Shown here: positions 31,611-42,476 of the stretch, piece after piece
Position numbering within the stretch: the first letter of the stretch is position 1
Layout: each line of letters opens with the position of its first letter
DNA from: Candolleomyces eurysporus
Taxonomy: Eukaryota > Basidiomycota > Agaricomycetes > Agaricales > Psathyrellaceae
Reading direction: 5' to 3'
Assembly (NCBI GenBank): GCA_027579435.1
Contig: JANBPK010001249.1
Location: 1-46,237, forward strand
DNA length: 46,237 nt
Notes under the pieces: model-generated
What the model was told of the DNA's origin: nothing
Database searches by the model: none
What the model saw: only the letters and a program-made list of their open reading frames with translations
Program-made: the position numbers and the translations under genes

Positions 31611-34600
31611 ATTGGTCTGAGCCACCTACCGAAAATTAATTTCCTTTACCTGGCGGTATCATTGGCATTCCACTTGCACTCCCCTCAGCAGTAGTCGGAT
31701 CTTGTTGCACTCAGCTTAATGACCTTCGGTTGCCGAATTTTGACCGTATGTTTGAAGGTCTCCACAAAACATGTCAGCCACCCCTGCTGCCACGCTTTGA
31801 CCTCCAGGTTCTGGTGTGTGTGTTCGGGAGCCACGAATGGTCTGCCAGCGGCCGTCCAACGTGACCAGCATGCGTGATGCGTGATGAGGATATATCACAG
31901 AGGGGCTTCCCGAAGCATTGTCGCTACGTATCGACCAATCTTGTCCATCTGGTTTAATTAATGGTTTGTGCGCAGTTGTATCAGCCCCGATCACTCTGAT
32001 ACTCTCTCGTGCGGTCCTCGTGCTCGGTTCGCAGAGATTCCTGAGGTCTGCCTCACATTCTGAGCTATACTAGGGCTCAATTCAGTACCCGTCTTTCCCC
32101 CGAGTTGGACGCCGACGATGCCACCAACAACGAATGACGCCGCATCCACTGGCGGGTTCCCTGATGCTCGAGACACTGACATTGTAATTCCGTGAGTCTC
32201 CAGTATATCGACCCTTTTGTGCCAACCCAACCGGCGCCCCTAATTTCTCTTTCAGAATTATTGGTCTCGGGGGTGCAGGGAAGAGTACTGTAAGTATGCG
32301 ATTGGGCCCCCTATCTCTCACTATATTATTGTCTAACCGATTTTTGACCAGTTCGTTAACTACCTTCTCCAAGGAGCCAACCGCTCAGAGAAGTCTGTCA
32401 TCGTCGGACATGGCCAAGATCCATGCACCACACAGCTCCAATACGTTGTTATCGACGGTAGCTGCCGCCCCGAGCTGAAGGATTTCAGTGATCGCAGGCT
32501 CGTATTCGTCGATACTCCTGGCCTAGGTCGTACCGACCCGAAGGGTGACATCCAGGTAATGGGGGATATCGTCAAGTGGTTCAAATCGTCGTAAGTAGAA
32601 CACGTAGTTCTCGAAACCTGAACCAATCTTTGACCCGTTTTCATCGCAAGATATGGTTGTCGAATATCATTTAGAGGAGTCGTGTATCTTCAAGACATTT
32701 CTGGTGCTAGTCATCCTACATTGGCCAAAAGCATGGTTGAAAGGCTCTATGAGATCTCTAGAGACCCCAAGATGACGGCTAAGGAACTCAAGGAAAGAAC
32801 GCTTCTCGTGACGACGAAATGGTCAAGAGCGGCCAATGAAAACCGTCACAAAGAGTTCGAAAAGACAGAGGATCTTTTGAAAAAGCATTGGAAGCCCATG
32901 GAGGATGCTGGTGCCCAGATACAGCGACTGCAGGCCGGAAGCGAAGAGGAGAGCACCTGGCAAATAATCAAATCCATGCTGGAGAAAGCTAATCACGAAT
33001 CATCTGCCCGGGCCAGCAGAGCTTGGAGCATGGAGGACGCACGGGAAACTGATATCGTGATTCTGTACGTTTTCATATTTCGGTCGTACTCGTGTGCCCA
33101 CTTAATAGTGATGCTCAGGATCATGGGTCCCACTGGCGCAGGGAAGAGCAGTGTAAGCACCGGAGTTTCCTTAATAGACGGTCNGAATTCGTCTCACACT
33201 TCATCCACAAGTTTATCAACAAGTTCCTCTCCTTTTTGGGGGATCCAGNGCGGGNCAAAGTTGGCGACGACCTGGTATCCTGCACCAAGGAACCCGANTG
33301 CATCGTGTTCGATACCTTAACCGACCCTTGGAGGCGAATCAAAAGTCGCAGAATTGTTGTCGTCGACACGCCTGGCTTCGACGACACTTATGTCAACGAT
33401 TTCGATGTTNTAAAGCGTATTTCCAAGTGGCTGAAAGAGTCGTAAGTGGCCCTCCATTCCGCGNTGGTCAATGTTGGCTGATATTCGTCGACGTCCCCAA
33501 TAGGTACTGCACAAAGACGGCCATCGGTGGGGTGATATACCTACACGATATTTCCCAGGACAAGTTTACTGGAACGGCTCGAAGAAACCTCGAGGTTTTC
33601 AGCCGTATGTGCGGCGAATCCTCCCTTGACAAGGTTATTCTCGTTACGTCGAAATGGGGAAGGGCTCGGGGTCTAAATCTTGAAACGCGGGAGGCCGAAT
33701 TGAAGGCAAAGCATTGGAAGATGATGGTGGACGGGGGAGCGAGAGCAGAACGGCTGGGTGCAGATCATGAAGAGGAGGACACTTGGAAAATCGTCCGCTC
33801 CATCCTCGACAAGGCTGAGAAACGAGCGATAGAGCAAGTGAAGTCAAAAGGACTTAAAATCCAGAAGGAGCTTGTTCAGCGTCATAAACTCGTTCCCCAG
33901 ACGCAAGCGGGTCGCGAGCTGCGGCACCAGCTTAAGGAGATGCTCCAAGCGCAGACGCAGATGCTCGAATGGGAGGCTGGTGCGGTTTCGGGTGACGCAA
34001 GTGCCAGGGCTCGGCTCGAAGAAGCAGAGAAGAAGGTACAACAGCTCGCCCAGCAGATCAGCAATATGAAAGTTACGCTGCCGGATCGTGTGTCACGATG
34101 GGTGAAGCTAGTACTCGGGGGATAGNGTATGTGGAGTCTGGCAGTTGTATCTATATCGTTTCACCATGTATCTGTATCTAGTCTATTAACTCGTATGAGT
34201 CCTTTCTGTACATCGCGAACTCCTCAACAAGCGCCGCTCGGCCCCTAATGGTGAGACACCATCCGGATACGTTCAAGTAGTCCAGAACCCGGATATCGAT
34301 GAACATGAACTNTTCGAAATTTGTTGTGCCGACTCAGCAGNAGTATGGAACTAACTCACTTCCATGCACAAGAAAAGACGTCGACTACAATACATTTTTN
34401 ACCTTCTGATCTTCAGATAGTTATAAAGATACAATTTTACACAATTCCTTTTCCTTTCGAACCTTTANACACTCAACTCCACCTTCTGACTCGCATTAAT
34501 AGCGTCCTGAAGCTCTTTGCTCGCGAGGNCCGGCTCAACCCAGTCCTTCAGGAAAGTATCGACCTGCTGAGGAGCCCGACCGATGAAGCTCGCAGGGTCC

Positions 34601-34847
34601 AACAACGAATCAAGGTCGGGCTTGATAGGCTCAAAGTAGGGATCAGCTCGAACACGGTCGAGCAAATCGTTCTCGAGACCGAGCTGCTTGACCTGGTATC
34701 CAGCTTCATGNGAGAGAACCTNGATGTGGATTGGATTTTGACGCAATTGTCAGCGACATTCCAAAACTACAGAAGGTGAGTNGGTGACGAAGGAGATTGA
34801 GAACGTACCCGAATCTTTTCATGAGCCTCCTGCCTATCTCCTCCCTT
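31611..34847. repeat. direct tandem duplication, copy B (3.24 kb)
   Basis: Counterpart of 28366-31610. Here the right end is continuous with the rest of ADE13, so this copy holds the original arrangement at the right boundary. Confidence 0.85.
32118..34125 (+). CDS. double-domain P-loop GTPase 7
   Basis: Seven exons: 32118-32191, 32256-32289, 32352-32590, 32651-33064, 33119-33152, 33212-33441, 33504-34125; 548 residues, the same as gene 6. Walker A GLGGAGKST and GPTGAGKSS, two DTPG motifs, TTKW and TSKW, and a C-terminal coiled coil ending WVKLVLGG before TAG 34123. Ns at 33184, 33249, 33255, 33299 and 33410 do not shift the frame. Close to gene 6 throughout; the G3 region of domain 1 (DTPGLGRTD) and the linker differ most. 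The next gene (ADE13) is convergent, with 340 bases between the two stops. Function unknown. Confidence 0.85.
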
Positions 34848-36439
34848 CTTCACAATCGCCATGATCAGATTCTCGGTAGCCATGAACGGCAACTCCTGCG
34901 AAATCCTCCTCGCAATAACCTTGGGATAAACGACCAACCCCTCCGAAATGTTCTGCAAAGTGCTGAGAACGATATCCGCGGTGAGGAACGCTTCAGGGAG
35001 TGTGATGCGACGGTTGGCNCTATCATCAAGGGTGCGCTCAAACCACTGGACGCTCGAGGTCATCAAGGCGTTTTGGTGCAGGACCATCAAGTGTCTGGCC
35101 AAGCTGCAAACGCGCTCTGAACGCATGGGGTTTCGCTTGTACGCCATGGCNGAAGAGCCGATCTGNGTTGACTCGAATGGTTCTTCGATTTCCTGAAAAG
35201 ACGTCCGGGTGAACATGACCTGAAACGGACAACGGGACGAAAGTGGAAGAACGTACCTTAAGGTTAGCCAACAACCTGATGTCAGTGGCGATCTTGTGAG
35301 CAGTCGCGCCCAAAGAGGCGAGAGGCGCAAGGACATCCGCATCAATCTTCCTCGAGTAAGTCTGGGAGGTGACAGGGTAGGCGTATTCAAAGCCGGAAAG
35401 CTTTGTGACAAGTTCGTCAAGTTGTTCAACCTTCTCGTGATCACCGTCGAAGAGAGTCAAAAAACTGCCCTGGGTTCCAGTCGTGCCTTTGACACCGCGG
35501 AAACCAAGGTCGTCCCTAGCGCGCTTCAGGTTGCGGAGATCCCACAACAGTTCCTGTTAAAATTAAAGGATACCGCTTCGTTATATTTAAAGGNTCGTAG
35601 ACAAGCTGGTGACGTACCTGGATCCATAGAGTAGCTCGCTTGCCCACAGTCGTCAACTGAGCAGGCTGAAAATGAGTGAAGCCCAAAGTTGGAAGATCTC
35701 GATACTGCGCAGCGAAGCCCGACAAACGAGAGATCAAAACAGACAGTGAACGGATGAGTAGAGTAAGCGCCTCCCGGATGAAGATAAGATCGGCGTTGCT
35801 GGTGGTTTGCTCATGTCAACGACCTGTTCTGTCGANGAAAAATTCCGGCTCACTCAGTAACATAGCACGACGTAGCACCGAGGCTTGAGAGAGTGACAAA
35901 AATCAGGAGGAGCGCCACCGGGTAGAGGGTTATGCGTTGATGACGTACTGGATGATACCAGCAGCAGCGGGAGCGACCTTGCCGAAGGTGTGGACGTGAG
36001 CCATGACATCGTGTCGTCGTTTCTTTTCCTCAGCCGCTGCAATTTCGAATTGCTCTGGGGTAAGTTCCTATTCAGAGGATCGTGGGGTCAGAACCTCTNT
36101 AAGATCTGAGCGTTCGAGTTCCATACCACGTTGTTCTTCATCTCCTCAATAGCTTGTTCAGAGATTGGTAGACCGAGCTCCTGCTCTGCAATAGCCAGAT
36201 TGACCCAAAGTTGCCTCCATGTCGAGAAGCGTTTCTGTCAGACATTTGGACATCAAGTTCTGCTCTTAAGGTGCCAGACAGAGCAACACAAGGTACCCAC
36301 TGCTGGAGAGAACAAGTGAGCCATCTCCTTGCTAGCATACCGGCTAGAATAGACAGTTTTCAGCTNTCGATGTCTTGGGTTCAGGAGCCAGATTTGCTCA
36401 CCTCGAAAGCGGGGTCTGGTAGGTTTCGAATGCCTCCAT
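34465..36439 (-). CDS. ADE13: adenylosuccinate lyase
   Basis: Nine exons on minus: 36439-36402, 36343-36301, 36234-36127, 36067-35949, 35883-35854, 35798-35618, 35553-35257, 35192-34809, 34719-34465; 484 residues, the normal length. The enzyme cleaves adenylosuccinate to AMP and SAICAR to AICAR, both in purine synthesis, as a cytosolic homotetramer (family knowledge). Seen here: [15 protein letters not shown] at the start, [63 protein letters not shown], and the family signature [11 protein letters not shown] at about 284-294, then [15 protein letters not shown]. One exon is only 30 nt (35854-35883). Ns fall inside codons without shifting the frame. The gene is intact and is the source of the fragment at 31222-31610. 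Confidence 0.95.
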
Positions 36440-36929
36440 TTTTGCGAGTCCTAGGACCTTTTTTAGCTGAATATACGGCTAGATTGAAAAAGATNCTGAC
36501 CACTTTAACGCTGAAAGTCAAACGGGATTTCGAGGGATGATGATAGTGTAGTTCCAAGGCGTTATCTCAAATCTTTCCGGTGTCGGACAGCCGTCGGCCG
36601 ATCAACTCTCCGTGATCACGTCCCTGATCCGCCGGTTCTGGATGTGTTCTGGACGNGGGGAAGGGGGCCGGGCGGCAAGCGCGGGGCGTCGGTCCCTGNC
36701 TATGACTTGATTCCCCGCCCCGCTTCGTCATGAAGCGAACCTGAAAGAAAGGTAGATAGCTACATNAAACGTATAAACACAAGTCCTAAGGAATACATAG
36801 TAGTAGCACAACATGGAGTGGTAATTTACATAGAAGTGGTCGTTATTCCGCAATCCGAAACATCATGTGGTAGGTCGTAAAGTAGAGGCAGACCGTCTAG
36901 ATCTCTAGCGAGGAACGAGCCTTCTACCT
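36440..36929. other. ADE13 upstream region, GC-rich patch
   Basis: No gene is seen. A GC-rich patch (about 36590-36720) with several Ns lies about 150 bases upstream of the ADE13 start; it may simply be promoter sequence. Confidence 0.35.
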
Positions 36930-37948
36930 CTAAGAGAAAGAGCCGTGGATCAGCGCGTCCCAGGCGCTTTTTCCCTGCAAAGTTTTGATAAATTTGGCTT
37001 TAGGTGTCCCCGTCCCTGACGCTGGACTTCGTCTCTCGGCCAGCACGACAGTGGGGAAGTCATTGGGCACAGATGCTGGTTTATTGTGGGCATCGTTACG
37101 TAGTTGCAGAGGCGTAGCTGTAGGCCTCATTGGGTTCAGTCGNGGGTCTGTGTCGCCAATCGGGCCTAACCCTGGAGATGGAGGGGCGTAGTCGTCTCTC
37201 ACTGCCGGAGGGAGGTTGAACGGACGCGCAGTGTCCTCGGCATCAGATATAGGAAGAAGTATGACAGGCTTTGATACGGGTGAGGGATGGGTCGAGTTAT
37301 CTGGAGAAACGTCTTGTGATGAACCGGTCTATCAAATCGTATATCAGTTGTGACCATCCGAGCTTGTGTGTTTTTGGGCTTACTGATTGGGCGAGCCGTG
37401 ATGGAGGGTGACTATGGTGATAGTGATAGGCATGGCCATGGTGTGGATGAATATACTCTGATCCAAATNGGGTGGGGGTGAACNTGGGGTTCCTGTACCT
37501 GGGGTGTGTGGCGCCGTCGAGTACGCGGAGTACGTGGGACTCAGAGAGCCAGAGGTACCTGCCGAGCGAGATTGCGTGCGTTTCTTTGCGGTTGCGCAGA
37601 TCGTGACATTCAGCAACATCAGAAATGGCGCACGACAGAGAGCAAACTTACGGGGGTCAATATACTACCCAATGCAAGCTGCAACGCTTCACGATGTATC
37701 GAATTTTTGTTGTGAAGGTGAGGGTCATGGTGATACCTGTCCCCTGTTTGAGGTTCTGGCGTTCGAGCCTGCACTGACGTTGGCTGATAGAAGTGTGTAC
37801 GACGTTCAGATAAGAGAGTCTGGTCTATAAAGTACATAGACGTACCATGGTGAGCCTTCTTATCTTCCTGGTTGACCGTTGCTTGAATTCCCCTACGAAG
37901 GGCCAGCTCGAGGACCCAAGTCGCTTGTCTGGTGCTCCTCACAGCCAA
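36930..37948 (-). CDS. unrecognised Pro/Ser-rich protein, partial model
   Basis: Not recognised. Several minus-strand pieces join plausibly: a 5' piece around 37948-37700 (WVLELALRRGIQATVNQEDKK), a Ser/Thr/Pro-rich piece at 37600-37400 with a His-rich run in one frame (HPHHGHAYHYHHSH), and a 3' piece at 37202-36930 ending KFIKTLQGKSAWDALIHGSF before the stop. GT-AG junctions near 37380 and 37640 are possible, but I could not fix all exons. Most of it looks disordered; the C-terminal 20 residues look the best conserved in kind. An upstream piece at 38473-38370 (SKLLRRMRAKDEKREDLRAL) may belong to it. Confidence 0.35.
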
Positions 37949-40634
37949 TGGCTATGATTTGGTGAAGGTTAGCGTGGCGGCAACGCTTGAGGGTAACGTT
38001 GATGAATCGATGGAAGTCAAAAACCTGGGCAACTCTTTATAGTATGCAGGAGCGAGCTGCAGTAAGGTGGCATTTGCCAGGAAGCTGGTGCAATTGAGTG
38101 TTGGAACCCATCCAACGGCACCGCCCCTGTCACCTGCAACGCGTTGCCCACATGATCGATGACTAATTACCCCGCAATAAGTGGGAATCGGACGCGTTTG
38201 TCAACGTTCGCCAAGTCCCTCGACTCTCCTTGATAACAAGAACTGTACAGCTTACTAGTATAGACCAAGGTAGACGCGTCATGTCTGGGTTCGAGACTCG
38301 AGAACTCCACATCGCCGTTTCGCCCCCAAAGTAAACTTGATGTTAGATGAGGGTTCTGGACCCGAAAAATCCTTACCAGGTTCATCAGCTGTGTTATGGA
38401 GAGCTCGTAAGTCTTCACGCTTCTCGTCCTTGGCCCGCATTCTGCGCAAAAGCTTGGAATATCCTGGTCTCACCTGATTGAGTCACTGTCTTTGTTGGAG
38501 TCACTGGGGCCTATACAGCTTTACTGAGCATCAAAATGACATCACCCGTCTCTCAGCAGGTACCCATAAAGCTTGGAATTCGAAGATTTCCCTTGCCTCT
38601 CCCATTCAACACCAATATAAGTCATGGTTCAGCTCCGCAGTGCCACGCACACTACGGACGACGACAAAGAGCTTTAGAGAAGCCACCGCGTTATTGGTCA
38701 TCCACGAGCAAGCAGCCAGTGATTGTAACATGACTCGAAAATGACTATGTCTGAGACCCTGCTCATGTACGCCATCTCGTCCCTCATTTTTTGACTTGAC
38801 TCCTTTTAATTGACTGGACTCCTGGAGAACCACGACTTGATCACGGCCCCGAAGAAACTTCCGAAAAGGAACACGAATGAACGAGCAGATAGCCGCAGAG
38901 TTGCCCAAGACTCTCGAGGAGGAAGTTCTGCAATTGGAGTCAAACCAGTCTTTCTTCCGGGGGAAGGAAGATGGTCTTGCGGGACTCAGCCAAAACGATT
39001 CTATTCATTCTAAGAGCGTGCAGACTGCACTTTTTGCGCAAGGAATATCTGATACAATAAGCGACAGGTCAGCTTGGATCGCTTTGTTATCCAAACAACA
39101 CACCTCCCATTCTCTCAATGGAGGGTTCATCTCTTCACCTTCCTTGTCTTCGTTTTCGGTGCCAGGAGCTTCAAACACCTGTCCTCGATTTTGGGCGTTC
39201 CGCCCCACGCACCCTCCCTCCAGCGCCTTCGCATGACTGACTTATCTCCCCCTAGNTATCTATTCTCCCTCTCCCAGTAACACGCCCAACGGATCGGGGC
39301 GATGATGTTGATCCGGGGCGGATGTCGGCGAGGGTGAGGACATGCCGAGGCTTTCGGCTGACTATGCTTTCGCGCCCTTCTTGTACCGCAACCACCACTA
39401 TCGATTGTGGTTTACGTAGCTCACAAGGCAACTCTCTTCACACGCTGATATCGTTGTAGAGTTCTGATATGGAGAATTTTAGCGGACCTGAATACCCCGT
39501 GCATAACATTGTTTGAGAAAGTCTCAATAGTGAGTCGTAACCCGAGTTAATTGCCAGGGGGGCTGACAAGTCGCTAACAGTATCAGTTCTTGGTAATATG
39601 AGTCCCTCATTGGGTCACGAGCCTATCAGCCCGCGTGAGATGACAACAGACGAGAAAGGCCAATTCATCATCTGTACTGAATGAATTACTCTTGTCCCGT
39701 CCCTCTATCACAATATGGGTTCTTTCCGGATTGTCCAACCCTCGATGGGACCGACTCTCTCGCTCCCGAAAGGATCTCAGAAAGGAACCAATCGTGTTGC
39801 CGGCATTGACGATTGTATAAGCGTCTTCTCTTGTAGAAGAGAAGTAATTTTCTTCCGAAAGGAAGCCAGGATTGTTGGAGAGAAGGTGCGTTGACAATTC
39901 TCTGAGATCGCATTGGTTTCAATCGCACACTTCGCCGAAGTTGTTGTGCGGGTAAATGTACAGACGCTCGAAGGTTCCCAAGGCAGAAACCTCGGACTCA
40001 TCATGGATCTACGGCTTGCGACGTATATCCAGCTTCCTCGCCGCGTTCGAGAGTCAAAACTCTAGTTCTCGGTTCGAAACAGAGGCGAGTGGTATTTTAA
40101 GCCCGAGTAGGTCCATGTTGACGCTTACTAGGTGTCGTGTGCTTTACCATCGACACTATCGAATTGCGCAAAACCGTTCAGTTTGCAAACGGCTCTTTAG
40201 AAAAGGCTATTAATTCTCCCCATTCCTCGAGGGAAAGCGGCGCCCTACAGCATCCGTCAGGACACCGCACTGGAAACTCTCTGTGATTATCTTGAGCCAA
40301 TCATAGCAGCGCTCCTATACAATCGCAGGATGGTTTTCGGAGCCGCTCATTGGGTTTTCGAAGCAGTTCATTGGTTCTTCAAGATGCACATCTCACTGCA
40401 CCTCGTAACCTATTCCCCGCAGCGGTTGTCAGCTGCCAAGAACAATTCAAATGTGCTAAATGTGCTCCTTCTTCTTTGGGGCGTTCAACCCTCTCAGGCT
40501 ACTGCTAACCAAATGCAGACAGAAACCTTGAGGATGGTCTAACTCGAGGGCTCGGAAAGATTCAGCTTCTCATGATGTAGCCACCCTTCCCATCAAGCTC
40601 GACGATTATCTGCGGAACAACTCCTGGATATCAA
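37949..40634. other. 2.7-kb stretch without a convincing gene
   Basis: Scattered open frames of 60-120 codons occur on both strands; the best is 38877-39236 (+, 119 codons, Ser-rich, no recognised motif). A minus-strand frame at 38279-38473 (LLRRMRAKDEKRE) could be an exon of the gene at 36930-37948. No RNA gene or transposon is recognised. Confidence 0.3.
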
Positions 40635-40637
40635 AGG

Positions 40638-40646
40638 GTATATATT
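40638..40646 (+). promoter_or_regulatory. TATA box for tyrosinase
   Basis: GTATATATT lies about 55 bases upstream of the ATG at 40698. Confidence 0.5.
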
Positions 40647-40697
40647 CTGTCGGGCTCGAAAGAGATCCTCAAGGGTACAGAACCGTTCTGAACGACA

Positions 40698-41973
40698 ATG
40701 CTTCGCGTTGCAGCTCTTCTCGCCCTCGTTTTCCTGCAGCTCGCTGTTAGGGTTGCAGGTTCACCTGCCCCCGTACCGGAGCTCGATAAACGTGCAGGCG
40801 TTTGCTCCTCCCTTCGCGTTCGAAAAGAATGGCAAGCCATTTCTGATTTTTGTTGTTCGTCGACCTCCCTAACGCGTTTCATTAGGCGTGCTCTTACTGC
40901 GAGTGAAAAGCAAAACTTCATCTCGTCTGTTCTATGTCTTCAAAGCCGGCCGGCGAGCATTACTGGGAAGCCTGGTGTAAAGACTCGCTTCGACGAGTTC
41001 CAGGCATGCCATATCGACCTCACGGACGAGGTCCACCAAGTGGTAAGAGTGTCCGATGTCATCCATCTTCTTCTACAGTGGCTGATTCTCCCTGGTTGCA
41101 TCAGGGACACTTTTTGGCATGGCACCGTCACTTCATTACAATGTACGACAAAGCCCTTCGTGACGAATGCGGCTTTACTGGCATCATGCCCTACTGGGAC
41201 TGGTCTATCGACGCCGATAGTAGCAGGGCGTAAGTGTGCCTCCACGTCTCATTTGCGACGATATTGACCTGGTCTCGCATAGGATGAAAGACTCACCTAT
41301 CTTTGACCCGTCCACTGGCTTTGGTGGAGACGGTGTACAGGGCACATACACTCTTCCGCCTGATCCTAACGGCCAATCCTCCGCTTTCCCCTTTGCTTAC
41401 AAGGGATGCGTTCGTACTGGTCCATTCGCCAATCAGACTGTTCGCCTTGGGCCAGGTAGGCTGGTCACTGAACACTGCCTGGTTCGTGGCGTCGACGAAG
41501 CCAGCAAGCAAGCCCTCGCCACCTCTCAGGTCACCCGTGTCATGCAGCTCACTCCCTTCGAGAGGTTCCGCACCGGACTGGAAAACGGCATCGCCGCTGG
41601 GTTCGGCTTTGGCATTCATGGTGGTGGCCACCAGGCCGTCGGTGGTGAGATGTTGAACCCTTACTCTAGTCCAGCTGGTTAGTCTTTTTTTTGATCTTGC
41701 CCTCCAGGAACGGTGAACTGACCTCTAAGTTCGTCTTTGACAGATCCTCTCTTCTATTTGCACCATGGGAACCTCGACAGGCTCTGGTGGCAATGGCAGA
41801 GAGTTAATCGCACCGCCAGGATGTTTGATATTTCTGGCCCGACTAGTCAGCGACCTCCGTTCTCCAACGTTACGCTGGACTTCCAGATGACCTTCAAGAC
41901 CCTGGGTCCATTGGTTCCTGTAAGGGATGTTATGGATACCGAAACTCAGCCGTCTTGTTTCGTCTATCAGTGA
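40698..41973 (+). CDS. secreted tyrosinase, short form
   Basis: Exons: 40698-41042, 41079-41229, 41283-41677, 41744-41973; about 373 residues. The enzyme would oxidise phenols to quinones with a binuclear copper centre. A signal peptide (MLRVAALLALVFLQLAV) is followed by a likely Kex2 site after LDKR. CuA region: THIDL-like HIDLTDEVHQ, then GHFLAWHRHF; PYWDWSID follows. CuB region: GIHGGGHQ and DPLFYLHHGNLDRLWW. There is no long C-terminal extension, so it is the short secreted type. The splice between exons 1 and 2 (GTG/GTAAGA to CAG/TGGCT) leaves the frame one base short; a third G in the GG run would correct it, giving QVVADSPW. A run of about 42 bases before RALTASEKQ has an AG end but no GT donor and is read through in frame. 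Confidence 0.8.
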
Positions 41974-42476
41974 TTGGATTTATCTCTCTACTTTTCTATG
42001 TTCATTTACGTCGACATGCTTATTCCAATTCATTGTTAGTTTCGGAAATTGCCGATCTATCGCTTTCTCGTAGGCTGTGAGTTCCGCAGACCTTGTTTGT
42101 TCTCCCGAATTCGATACCGATTCGGATACTCGTCATCACCCTTCTGTCGTCCGACGACGCTATCCTGCGTTCGCTCTTGAGCGCTTGAGCTTTCATTGGC
42201 CCTGAGTGCCCTCGTCCCAAAATAGTTGGTGCCTTGCTGGGAAAGGCAATTTCAGACATTGACTCCGAATGATTGGGCCTAAAAGCGCGTCGGGAATTGC
42301 AATGTTCGCTTAAGGGTCTACAGCTCTGCGCTGGCATCCACTCACTCTCTTGTCTCTGATTCCTTGTCACTCTTTTACTTACATTAGGCCTACTACTCCT
42401 CTTTAATTCTTGCAACTAGCTTGCCATCCCACCACCATATACGGGCCTCCAAGCCAAAAGAGCCTGCCAAGCACTG
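41974..42476. other. intergenic, no gene seen
   Basis: It holds the tyrosinase 3' end and the upstream region of the next gene. A minus-strand frame (42020-42415) shows no recognisable motif. Confidence 0.4.

Noticed and set aside
34970..35160. Plus-strand open frames across the ADE13 exons
   Set aside because: They are antisense to exons encoding the lyase signature and contain Ns; no independent evidence.
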